Positions 1-11,326 of a stretch of DNA of 64,000 nucleotides are shown here, one piece after another (the stretch's first letter is position 1; each line of letters opens with the position of its first letter). Position numbers and translations under genes: made by a program. Source of the DNA: Sipunculus nudus (taxonomy: Eukaryota > Annelida > Sipuncula > Golfingiida > Sipunculidae); assembly GCA_026874595.1 (NCBI GenBank), contig CM049313.1, forward strand, positions 61,552,659-61,616,658, read 5' to 3'. The notes beneath the pieces are model-generated. The model had not been told where the DNA came from. It did no database searches and saw only the letters and a list, made by a program, of their open reading frames with translations.

Positions 1-1009
1 TAAACAGGAGGACATTTTATTGGTTAAAATACGTTGTTTTAATTTGATGAGAGCCAGTGTGAGATACTCCGACAAAGCTCGGACCATCTGTAATAATTTA
101 TAATATGCGCGGCAGGTGTATTGTATTTTGTCGCACGTTACCTTACTATAGACACGTAATGACCCATTAAAGGACCTATCAGCAGATCGCCCGGAGAAGT
201 TGCCAGCTTTATATTTTGCACTCGTTTTGTATTTGCAGCAGGGCATGAAAACAGGTGAACCGTGCTACAGGAAACTGCGCCGAGAAGAAGAGCCTGCATG
301 GGTCACTACCAAGCCGCTTTGGATCATCGCAGACGCACTCAGTGCATTATATATGCGCACGCAACCAAGGTGTCTGTGGTGCTCCATTTCCGGGAAGACG
401 GCCATTCATACCCGACCACTCCTTTCACTCCCCGCATCGTCACTATAGCTGTGGAATGTTGGGGATAATTAATGGGTGCCAGAGATGCTAAAAATTACAT
501 GTTTTACTTTATTTAACGAACCGTGGAGCTTTTTTGGCGGACACGAGAGTGCATAAAGAGACCCTTAAACCTGTGATTTGCTAATTTCTAAGATGCGGTT
601 TACAGACGGAAAGGTTAATAAAGTGTACCTTATGAATTCCTGTCACTGTGTGTAATAGCTGGTTGTCAGGGTATATAGGCTGCTTTAACATAAAATATGT
701 GTATTTTTCACACTTCGCTGCGTTAAATGAACATTGGTTTTCGTGAGTCAACCTTTACGTGGTTTCCATGAATAGAATCACGCGTGTGATAACAAATATG
801 TATTCCTTTTTTTCTCTTTGACGGTCGCCATGAATTCCCATCGTATAAATCAGCAAAAAAGAATGATTATGTAAATTGAAGGAAAATATGAAGATGACTA
901 TTGCTTATTGCTGTGTCTTTATGTAAAACATCTCCCTCTCAGTTCCCAGAACAAGGTGAATTATAGGAATTAAGGACCTTACCAAGTTAGGCGAACCAAT
1001 GAAACAATT

Positions 1010-1011
<2 letters not shown>
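1..1011. other. No gene recognised
   Basis: Ordinary AT-rich sequence. Three overlapping frames of 68-82 codons at 200-491 in moderately CpG-rich DNA show no recognisable motifs. Confidence 0.5.

Positions 1012-1073
<62 letters not shown>
1012..1073. repeat. (TC)n microsatellite
   Basis: Uninterrupted TC dinucleotide run of about 62 bases. It would be unstable and polymorphic. Confidence 0.95.
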
Positions 1074-1076
<3 letters not shown>

Positions 1077-3060
1077 TCAAGAAACAGCGTTCATAAGATG
1101 CATGTATACCTTCACAAATGCCGAATTGCAAAAAAAATTAGAAACACGAAAAAACTTTAATCTAAAATATAAGAGAAACTGAAGGTAAAAATTAGGCAAA
1201 ATTTAGTAATCTGGGCAAATAAAAAGACGAACATTGCAGACATTAATGAACGAACTTGCAACTTAAGTGAGGTTTCATTAATAAAGGCAGTTGTATAGAG
1301 ATATTTGATAAATTTACTTATATACAACGCGGCCAGCCGTTACAGAATTCATATGAGTAGACTGTGTAGAGGTCTCCATACACCGCGGCCAGGAATTCCG
1401 CTCCCCTGTATAGTTCATCGCTGAAAGGCGCCCCCGAGGTTCTGTGCGCATGCGCACTCACCTTTCATTGCATGGCCGGGCAGACGGCTTGCTGTGTCTT
1501 GACAATGGCCGTGAAAATCTGTTGAATACCTCCGTGAAAGTCCTTTTGATCGCGCCGAGGGCTTCATGTTGACTTTCTTAGGGTTACCAAGAGTCTGAAG
1601 AAGGGATAACAGATTGAATGACATAAACAACATAGCTATTAAGTACCGATTTCACGCGCAAATGGCGGTCACTAAAAGCCCGGAAACCGGGTATTCACAG
1701 TGGATCTTCCCATCTGGAGGAACTCAGCAGGCATATGTCGTGATGGGCCGTGATGTAATACGCGTACACAACACCGTATAATCATATTGTTAACGCATAT
1801 GAAATAAATGTACACAATATTCATTTAAAATATCACTGTATACAATTCAGGCATAAAATTCAGACAAACACAATACGTGCATGCATGTGCATGGTATATT
1901 ATCACATGATAAACGAACAGGAAATAAATATACAGAGAAGCCATTTATGATTCATTCATATAAAATAGATGCACCTTTAGTAATCATGATAATATCCTAC
2001 AGTAGCACAAATAAAAAGGACACAATATACGGATGGTATATTATCACGTGATTAACGCATATGAAAAATAAACACATCATTCACAATGTTAATTTAATTC
2101 ATATAAAATAGAGACACAGTAAATGTTTATGTTAGTATCAGTACTTAAGCTTTTATCAAATAAACACACACAATACTTATAGGGTACCCTTATTTATGGG
2201 GTACCAATACTTATGATATTATATCACGTGAATAACGCACATATGAAAAGATATACACAGTATTCATAAGATACATGTAGAACGGACACAATTAATGTTA
2301 TGATAGTGTCATATAGTTACCGCATATAAAGTAAAAACAGCCAGAATAAGTATGATATAATCACGTGATGTATGCTTAATAAATAGATTTACGATACACG
2401 ATATTTCAAAACTATCCTATTTTTGGTTAATGTTGTAAAATAGATGCACACCACACATAAACAGAATATACAATACATAAAAGTACAATGAGTAATACCG
2501 CAGTCTACAAAACACATGCATGCACAATACATAAAAATTGTATTAAGTATATATTCTCAACTAAACACGTTATTTATAGAGGCATGTAAATCTTGTAATA
2601 TCGTAACTTCAACCAGGTGAAGATCAAGTATACTAACACAAAATTCTTTTATTATCATATTTCAATATTTGCAGAAATATAATATTCTTGTCGTTCAGAG
2701 AGAAAGAGAGTGAGAGAGAAGGAGCGAGTACATATATAGCATGACATAGATTCGTGAATTCGACAATCCTATCATTACAGGTGTATATAACCATAACCGC
2801 CCTCGGCCAAGTGTTAACTAAAAGCTAAGACTGTTAGGGGGCCTATTAATGTGCAAGTACAGATATCGTGTGTCCAATAATGATTATATTTATTGTGTAT
2901 ATTAATGTTCTATGCATCTGTCAGCACCTAGAATGCATGACTATATATTTTTTCCTCTTTCAAGAGTTGTAGCATCAACAGTAACTTATGCTTACTCCGC
3001 GGTGTTTTTGAATGAATACGGACAACTGCATGACTTGGTGCATTATTATGAAGTTTTCCT
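1074..3060. other. No gene; AT-rich tract of repeated ACACAAT/ATATAAAATA words
   Basis: From about 1740 to 2580 short degenerate phrases recur, including ATTATCACGTGAT-like (about 2042, 2223, 2350), TTCATATAAAATAGA and CACACAATA. This suggests an old diverged tandem array with a period of about 130-180 bp. No coding frame is supported. Confidence 0.45.
1445..1456. promoter_or_regulatory. NRF1-type palindrome
   Basis: TGCGCATGCGCA is a perfect match to the NRF1 site, in a CpG-rich stretch (1330-1580). A second match, CGCGCATGCGCA, is near 22253-22264. Such sites usually lie close to transcription starts, but no gene is recognisable next to either. Confidence 0.3.
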
Positions 3061-3244
3061 GGCTGGTATACATGCATGCATACATGTAAATATATATATA
3101 TTCATGTATACATGTATACATTTATACATGTTTATATGTATATATGTGTATCTACGTATATATGTACATGTATATATATATTTATATATATATATGTAAA
3201 TATATATGTATATGTATTTATATATGTATATATACAACTGTTGA

Positions 3245-3247
<3 letters not shown>

Positions 3248-3296
<49 letters not shown>
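3248..3296. repeat. (TA)n microsatellite
   Basis: Pure TA run. The preceding 3060-3240 is an AT-rich ATGTATA-type degenerate array. The YIYIYI peptides read here on both strands are artefacts. Confidence 0.95.
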
Positions 3297-3297
<1 letters not shown>

Positions 3298-3609
3298 CTA
3301 TATTCAGCAAATTTCAGTGTTTTTTATATTTTAAGTGGTTTCTCTCCACTTTATTGTATAAAAAGTTATACTTTATAGGAAGTTCATTGAAAAATAAAAA
3401 ACGGATCCAATGCACACATAAATTGATATATAGAGATTTGTTTTATAAAAATTTACAATTTGGAATTAAAGGATACAAGTTCTCGAATCAAATCATTCAT
3501 TATAAAGGCAACTTTAGTAAGAGGGGTCTTCAATTTGATTTTAAAGAACATGTATATAAGTCATCTGTTGTGACACAGTGCCAGGTATATTGTTCCACAT
3601 TATGTAGGC

Positions 3610-3612
<3 letters not shown>

Positions 3613-3665
<53 letters not shown>
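3613..3665. repeat. (TA)n microsatellite
   Basis: Pure TA run of about 53 bases inside an AT-rich stretch. It produces spurious long frames on both strands. Confidence 0.95.
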
Positions 3666-3667
<2 letters not shown>

Positions 3668-4001
3668 TTGGAACATACAATTATGGGAACATTTGGATTT
3701 CATCAAACCTAACACTAATTCCTGCATTAAAGCATCAATTATCTCACCAATTATATACTTAATATTTATGACGAACACACTAATGGGGATTAGGTAAATT
3801 GGTCTTGTTAGCGGAGCGTTTTAAAGGACGGAGTGTAATGTTTGAAAGGGTGCATGGCCGAATTTTACTGGTGAATTACAAGCCGGTTTATGTATATATA
3901 TGTTTCATGTAGGTTGGCCAGAAGCAGGACAAAAAGAACATCTGGGACAAATTTCATGAAAAAAGTAAATGACTGGGTTTACATATAGACTAAACTAACT
4001 C

Positions 4002-4004
<3 letters not shown>

Positions 4005-4070
<66 letters not shown>
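4005..4070. repeat. (TA)n microsatellite
   Basis: TA run with one TTTA interruption. Confidence 0.95.
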
Positions 4071-4664
4071 GGCTATACTTATTACAGCTCCAAATATACC
4101 TTACATTCGGGACAGGAGTTTTAAATGTCTAAAGGCGCGTCACCTTGTACAGTTTTCGTACCATGCAGTACTGTTTATTGACAATTACTGGTCAGGTTCT
4201 GTTCCCCAACCCTCGGAGAATGCATTAAATATCCAGAAGGGCCTCGGACTGAACAAAAAGAGGGTTCAAGAGCGACGATGAGTGGCTTTTTGGGGCTCTT
4301 AAGGTAATTTAATGAACAGTCGCGGACTCGCGGTAAAGCGGCGTTCCATTGATCCTGGTTAAGTGGCTTTGACAATTAAGTTGTACGTTTGGACTCCTTT
4401 GGGGGGGCTCTGCAATGTCATGAATATAAAGGGAATGCGAGCTAAGTGTCTGTTTTCTTTCATTTCTGAAGGACTGACCATAATGGACTATGTATCAAAT
4501 TTCTAGAAGTTTCACATTCACGTGCAACTTAAATGGTCATTCAGTCTCAAACATTCTCGGGTTGTGTCACTATTACAACACTGAAGAAAACTCTTTAAAA
4601 ACCACACGGCGATGATGCACGTAACCACTTCCGGTTAATATACACTGGGACCTGTGGGTTCTAA

Positions 4665-5095
4665 TCTACGGCCGAATCCGCATTAGCAAATATTCTGGAT
4701 CGTGAATCGGATCGGATTACTCTGTCCGCACACGACCTCAAATCAGCATCAGTTCGGTCTATACTGTATAGCCCGCTTGGAGGGTGGTCTACATGCAGTG
4801 GTCGGTTTAGTCCGGTATACAGTAGACCGGTTCCTAGTGCCTACATGCAAACCCGTTTCAAGTCTGTGTGAGGCTGGTTTATGGACCATTTGACTCAGTT
4901 CTTCTCTCAATGTATCACGCTTTGCTGCACAGTAAACCAGGTTAACACCAAGCGCGGACAGCAGACTCACGTTTTTGTAAAACAAACCGGTTTAGGCTTT
5001 TCTAAAGCGACCTCCCGTGTGGACGCGATGCGTACTCCTCTAGTGCTAAATAAAATGGTTTAGTGTAATCCGATTTAGATGCGAACCAAGTGCCG
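4665..5095 (+). repeat. Dispersed ~450-bp repeat, copy 1
   Basis: It shares many words, in reverse-complement order, with 20605-21030. These include GTAATCCGATTTAGATGCG at the right end (5067-5085), AGACCGGTTCCTAGTGC, GGTCTACATGCAGTGG and AAACCGGTTTAGGC. The two copies are clearly diverged. It lacks the ~55-bp inverted arms that surround copy 2. The reading frames in it are not conserved between copies. Confidence 0.7.
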
Positions 5096-7010
5096 AAAGT
5101 TCTTATCAATTGCAGCTAGGGGTCGGCCCAGGCATGACGGTCTTTTACTCAGCGTCTTAAAATTTTTGGGGAGATTATCGGAGAGCCTTGCTTTATGGAA
5201 CCAGACTTGCCCTAGCTAAATGGGGACGTGGGTGGTCAGGTCGCTAGGAGATGTCAGGCTGTGTTAACAGCACCACCGTGTGGAACAACGGCCGATCCAG
5301 AGGGTATAAACGGATGTTGACAAGGAAAGGCGTGACCCCTCGGACATTTGGAATGTGCAAACATCTGACCGGCAGACGCATATTGGCCCATCCCGGAAGG
5401 GTCCCCGTGTATGAAATTGACATCTAACATTAACAAAAGGGTTCATGTAAAACGAATAATGTTGTTTCTTCATTTTAATTGCTGTACTTCACAAATGGAT
5501 AATATTAAAATAATCTCTGACCAACACAAAAAAAATTGTCACTGGAAGGCAGATTTTACTTTAAAATATGTAAATTTTATTAAGGTGAAAAAATCACCAG
5601 ATATATAAAACACTTATATGCAGCTCGTAAGTAAAAAAGTGGACAATGTGATGTATGTTCTCCTCTGCCGTAAGATGGCGCTTTTTAAATCATGCGGGCA
5701 TATATCTGTGTGTGTGTATATATACAGGGTTGTATTACTTTCAAATTTTTACCTTTCCAACGGGTTTTCACTGGTTTTAATTAGTATATGTATAATATCT
5801 GGATCACCTGTAGATTCTGTTATGGTACATGTACACGTATATATACGCATGTGCGGTAAAATGCACAAAGAGCAAGCGTTCACATTAGTATATATATATA
5901 AATGGGTCGCATTAAACCAAGTCATTTATAGATTCCTAGAGGACATGTAGCATAACGCCTGATTTACATAATCTATGGTCAATTAACTTCATTGTACTCA
6001 CTATATACGGCACCAGACCTAAAAATAACTGCACCCAGTGCACTTTGCTAGTCAGGGATTAGAGCTGATTTGATTTTTTTTAGATAAGTGCCCGGCAGAT
6101 AATGACAGTTTGTTGTTTACAATTACTCAATTACGTGCAGGAACGACTGGAATTTTCCAGACTTGATAGCTGAGATCATACAAAGTTAAATGGGGGTTTT
6201 ACTACTAAAGTCCAAGTGGCGAGTTTTTTCTTGCATGTACAGGCGGTTAAGTTTATCTTGTGACTGAAAGAAGATTGCTAGAGGGTATAGATACTCCGAA
6301 AGGAATGAACTTTATATGGTGCATGTAACAAAATGTTTAAACACCCCCTCCCCCCCCCCCCCCATCTTGTTCCAGGAGAGGTGTGATATTTACTGTCATA
6401 GAGGAGCGGCAGTCCCCACACGGCCACCCACAAAGCCCTGCAACCATAACAATTCCTTAAATTCGCCGTTCTTCCATTATATGGTTGAAAACCATTGAGT
6501 AAGAATGAAGTGAAGTATTTTACAGACATATACTAGTATCATGATCCTTTCCTTTTCGTTTTTATACGAAAAAGCGCTGAAACAGCTTCCTTGAAAAGAG
6601 CTCATGATTTTCATAGTGCCATTTAACAAACGGTCCCCATCATATACGTGTACACTCGGGATGAAGAAATCCTACCTCCCCGTTACGGAACGTACCGGTT
6701 TGGCTAAACATTTCAGCAAACGTTTCTCACAAAAAACCTACTTGTATGTGAAAATACAGGCGAAAGCAATTTAATTTATTTTAAGCGTTATATATAAAAT
6801 GGCGATGTTATTTTTTTAATTTAATTTAATTTCTTTTCTATATTGGATAATTGAAACTGAAAAGTATATAGTAATTTAAAATGTTTTATGATTTATTAAC
6901 ATTTATAATTAAAACACAATTTTAATATTGAGCACCTTAAATTGAACACTTAATATCTGTATCATATATCACAAACAATTTACTCATATATAATAATATA
7001 TGTATGTGTA
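5096..7010. other. No gene recognised
   Basis: The longest frame (5618-5950, 110 codons) is AT-driven with no motifs. A C14 run lies at 6350-6363. Confidence 0.5.

Positions 7011-7014
<4 letters not shown>

Positions 7015-7049
<35 letters not shown>
7015..7049. repeat. (TA)n microsatellite
   Basis: TA run of about 35 bases. Confidence 0.9.
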
Positions 7050-7051
<2 letters not shown>

Positions 7052-7644
7052 TGCATGATGAGACGAAGATAATTATTTTTTACCTGGTGAGGTGATTTAT
7101 TTTAAACAGTCAGATCAACGGTCAAGAGCGATTAAATTTATGATGTTATCGCAGGGATGCCGAGGACACATGCAGACTTTAAATAACATAAGGTAATACA
7201 TATTGGCAGGAACCCCCAGAAATCTTGACCGGGAGCGGGATGGGGGGGCAATCAGAGCCACTAAATGAATAAAAAAATTACATGTATATTGTTTAAAAAC
7301 AAAACTAAAAAAAAATGGGAGGGGCTGAGTCTTAAACCCCATGAATATCCCCGACTGATCTGATATACCTTTGTGTTTGGGGTCATCACCTTTCCGTCTT
7401 TGTGAATGCTTCTGTGTTATTTACAATTGATAAAAATTGTCAAGCAGTTCGACCTGTGTTCTTTCAAGAGATTTAGAGTCAATAAAAACTCGAGGGGCCA
7501 TGCAGGGCACGGGGCCTAACGCTCCGGTTTTCTATTCTCGCCCTGACGTGATACCACTCACCCCGGTGGTAAGAGTACATTCCCTACAAAAGAATGCCGG
7601 CATTAATAGATAAAGAGCTATACCTTCTGACCGGTACTTTTGGT

Positions 7645-7830
7645 CTAGGGGCATTAAACACATGACTCAAAGCCGAGAGATATCTTAACCAAGGCACGCT
7701 TAGATTTGTCACCCCCCACCCCCTAGGGTGAGCACTCCGCAGGCACGGCAGACCGTGCCCCACGGCTGTGTATCTTTCACGAAGGAGTGCGACATTGGAG
7801 GTAAATCGGTATTTAAACCAAGTATTTTTA
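7645..7830 (+). mobile_element. Degenerate SINE copy (family shared with 55563-55835)
   Basis: The segments CTAGGGGCATTAAACAC, ACTCAAAGCC, GGGTGAGCACTCCGCAG and CCACGGCTGTGTATCTTTCA align in order with the SINE at 55.6-55.8 kb. The head is more decayed than the body. CpG sites are kept here but mostly TG/CA in the 55-kb copy, matching the different CpG status of the two domains. Confidence 0.45.
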
Positions 7831-8031
7831 TTAAGCAAGGGGTGATTTTGCAGCCTGGACCCGCGGGTGTGGTTGAAAACGGGCCTGGTTAAATCATGCA
7901 GTGTATAAAATAGGGGTATATATGCATGTTTATGTGTTATACTGTAACGTAATACCTACCATTAATCGAATTCTGCCAATGTACAGACTTAGTGGATGAA
8001 CAGATATAAGTAAACATTACAAAAAAAATAT

Positions 8032-8375
8032 ATGAAGGTAGTTACCTCCACTGAAAAAAGAGGACCAAATAAATCTTCTTCACGCTCATTTATTAATTTT
8101 AACGTTGGTAACACGTTGGATAAAGCAGTGAGTTCAATACATGATAGATTGTTAAGGTTTGCATTTGAAAATGAATTCCCTGATAATCCTTCTGCCGAGG
8201 GATCTTTATCATGCAGGCTAATGAAAGGAGTGATCCAGAATTTGAATCATTAATATCCAAAAGTAGACATCCATTTGACAAAATTAAAGATAGATTTTAT
8301 TTGATCCATGTATCCGTTTACCAGAATAAATGTTTAAATTTGTCGTATATTGAAAAACGGAGATTTATAGTTTAA
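8032..8375 (+). pseudogene. Possible degenerate coding fragment of unknown family
   Basis: Two overlapping frames read like one protein broken by a frameshift near 8200-8215. The first has ...TLDKAVSSIHDRLLRFAFEN... and a PDNPSAEG segment. The second continues with ANERSDPEFESLISKSRHPF, then DKIKDRFYLIHVSVYQNKCL, and stops at 8373-8375. The composition (mixed charged and aromatic residues, few low-complexity runs) is unlike the surrounding AT-rich shadow frames. The family is not recognised. It could be a transposon ORF remnant or an exon of a decayed gene. Confidence 0.3.
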
Positions 8376-8454
8376 AATATACATTTGAGTTTTAATATTA
8401 ACCAAAAAAATATTATGCAAATAATATATAAGCATGAAGCCATTGATATAGGAA

Positions 8455-9245
8455 TTGAGTCCAGACTTGGAACGAGTCCAGACTAGAGTCCACTTTTTTC
8501 GGGCTCGGACGTGGACAGGAGGGCCTTGGACCCTGACTTGTACTCGGACTCGGAGGTAAAGACTTGAGAAATTAGGCCGAGTCCATGTCGGGTCCAGAAG
8601 GAAAATGTTCTCTTACATACCATAAATTAAAGACTTATATACAACCTGCAAGATATATGGTATTCAGAAAGACTCTATTTACCAAGCTTTAGGTCGGCAT
8701 CGGAAGTCAAACGTAATGATACATTCAAGTAAAAAAGTGAGTAAACTTACATAACATTACACATGATAATCATATATTTCCATTTTAAATTATTTTTTAA
8801 AAATATATTTGTATTTTACTCGGACTCGGACTTGGCCTCGACGATAGTGAAATTAGACTCGAGTGGTCTGGACTAGGATTTAAACTCGGACACGAAAGGT
8901 CTGGACTCGTATGAAAACTCGGACTCGAGTGGTCTGGACTCGTATGAAAACTCGGACTCGAGTGGTCTGGACTCGGGCTTGGACTCGGACTCGGACTCGA
9001 GTGGTCTGGACTCGGGCTTGGACTCGGACTCGAGTGGTCCCGTCTCGGGCTTTGACTCGGACTCGAGTGGTTTGGACTCGGGCTTGGACTTGGACTCGAG
9101 TGGTCTGGACTCGGGCTTGGACTTGGACTCGAGTGGTCTGGACTGGAGCTTGGACTCGGACTCGAGTGGTCTGGACTCGGGCTTGGACTCGGACTCGAGT
9201 GGTTTGGACTCGGACTTGGTTTTTACTCGGACTGTAGACCCGACT
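8455..9245. repeat. GAGTCC-rich repeat with a 33-bp minisatellite (copy 1)
   Basis: The left part (8455-8600) is rich in GGACTCGGACTC words. A non-repetitive middle includes ACCAAGCTTT. The right part (about 8815-9236) is a tandem array of 33-bp units of the type CTCGGACTCGAGTGGTCTGG, some units carrying CGTATGAAAA in place of CGGGCTTGGA. Because 33 is a multiple of three, the array is open in several frames (TRTRVVW... and DSDSSGL...). These are by-products of the array, not proteins. Confidence 0.8.
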
Positions 9246-9783
9246 ACATCACTTCATGATGCATAGTGGCAATTATTCCAGCGATTTATGGCTAAAATCA
9301 ACAGAGTTCTGAAAATATTACGCAAAATTGTGATTAACATTTACTTAAATCTAATGAAAGCCAACTAAAGCTTGTATTAAAGAGCATCTCCCGATCCGTG
9401 TACTAATAGGAAACACGTCTGTATTTAAGAGATCAATAGAAAAACATGTTTTACAGCAAATACCCTCATCAACTCTTCTGGCTCAGTGACATACAAAATA
9501 TATGTGTAAGGATGTTGTTTACCATATCGGAAAACACGCAAGCTTTTTTGAGTTATACACCCACGTAATTCTATCTCATATAGATTTATGTAAAAACAAG
9601 TGACCAATGGGTCATGACGCTCAGCTGACTAGGAAGAGATTCGCAAAAGGAAATTTTATCATCGGAATGGTAGTATATACTCATTCAACTGAAGCATCAA
9701 ACAGATTAACCAACAGGCCAACATTGTGTCTGTATTTATATATCGCAAATAGAGAAAAAATATGTAAACTTTAAAAAAAAATA

Positions 9784-10825
9784 TAGGTGGCTCCACCAGT
9801 CTGCAGAAACTAATAAAAACACTTAATGGTCAATATCCATGCAAGAATCATGGTGATCTCTGCATTAGTGGTTCAGATACTTCAGCTTTTGTATCAAATT
9901 TTCTATTATTTTGAGGGATACTTCGGAGTCCTATAGCTTGAAGGATATGGGTAACAGAGACCTAATTTCAGGTTTCCACAGACACTTTTCATGGGCGTCA
10001 TTGTATGACAAGAATGAAGATTCTAGGTCAAGTTGTTACAATTTGTGCCGCGTTAACAGATGACTGCATCCTTAAAGGTCTTAAAAATAGAGAAAAAAAT
10101 TTAAAAAATTGAATAAAATAATAGGTGACACCACCAGTCTGCAGAAACTGATGAAACACTCCATAATCAATATCCATGCAAAGAATCATGGTGATCTCTG
10201 CATTAGTTGTTCAGATACTTCAGCTTTTGTATCAAATTGTCCATTATACTAAGGGATACTTCGAAGTCCTATGGCTTGAAGCATATGGGAAACAGAGACC
10301 TAATTTCAGGTTTCCGTGGAGAATTTTCATGGGTCTCCCTGTGTGTCAAGAATGAAGATTCTAAGTCCAGTCGTTACGATTTGTACCCTGTTGACAGATA
10401 ACTACATCCTTAAAGGTCTCAAAAATAGAGAAAAAAAAATCGTAAAAAAAATCGAAAAATACAGGTGGCGCCACCAGTCTGCAGGAACTGATGAAACATC
10501 TCATGATCAATATGTTTGCCAAAAATCATGACCATCAGTAATGTAGTTAATGAGATATTGAAGTTTTTGTATGAAATTTTTGACTATTCTGGGGGGTACT
10601 TTGGGGCCACATAGCTCGAAGGATATGGGTAACAGAGACCTAATTTTTTGTTTCCAAGGAGATTTTTCATGGACCTCTCAGAATGTCAAGTTACAAGATT
10701 CTAGGTCTGCGGTTACGATTTGTGCCTGGTTAACGGACAGACGGACGGACAGACGGACAAACAGACAGACGGACAGACAAAGAGTGATCACTATAGCTCA
10801 GATGACTGTAATTCATCTGAGCTAA
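9784..10825 (+). repeat. Three tandem copies of a ~330-bp repeat ending in a hairpin
   Basis: Copies start near 9784, 10120 and 10460. Each begins with a GGTGGCGCCACC-like palindrome (exact at 10464-10475) followed by AGTCTGCAG. Each then carries CATGCAAGAATCATGG- and GGATATGGGTAACAGAGACC-like words and ends near TTAACAGA. The last copy runs into a GACGGACA microsatellite (10735-10780) and a perfect 12-bp inverted repeat, TAGCTCAGATGA, with a 7-base loop (10794-10824). Small frames here are not conserved. Confidence 0.8.
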
Positions 10826-10859
10826 AAACTTGGGACCCATGGATCTCGACGCTCAGCTG

Positions 10860-11150
10860 ACTTTGCCTGTAAGAATATTTTTATGAGATTTTCAAACTGT
10901 GGTTCCTGTGATCAAGTTTGAAGAAATTCCGTCTTTACAAACAGGAGTTATCATCTATAAACTAATTTATGAATGGACGGGCTCTGTGACCTTGACATTT
11001 GACTTTGTGACCCCTAATGAAAAAGAATCTTTCCCAATTGGAAGGTGACCCACATGTGGAATATGGACGTTTAAGATGAAAAGTTTGGCTGAAAACGTAA
11101 CCACAGTCTTTTTAAATAAATGTGTCCTGTCACTTACCTCACGACGCCAA
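10860..11150 (+). repeat. Probable interspersed-repeat remnant
   Basis: It contains TGTGACCTTGACATTTGACTTTGTGACCCC, a word pattern common in interspersed repeats of aquatic invertebrates (cited here from general familiarity). No second copy was found in this window. No gene is visible between the hairpin at 10824 and the LINE. Confidence 0.35.
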
Positions 11151-11326
11151 AATTATTAGGGTTCTTGCTATAGTAGTGGCCATATAAAAGTCAAGTTTGA
11201 AATACATATGTCAATCCAAACTGGGATGATCATCCGGAAATGAATAAGGGTAATACAAGTCAAATGTGGAAGCACTGAAATTTATTTTACCAAACAAATT
11301 GAACAATCGACCATCTACAAACGAAA

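Noticed and set aside
3144-3797. 217-codon plus-strand frame across two (TA)n tracts, with repeated YIYIYI
   Set aside because: TA repeats read as Tyr-Ile in any length and carry no stop in that frame. The rest is AT-driven and has no motif.
8911-9266. Frames encoding TRTRVVW and DSDSSGLDSG repeats
   Set aside because: The 33-bp minisatellite is a multiple of three, so it is open in more than one frame. Neither frame is favoured, and the second module copy does not keep either.
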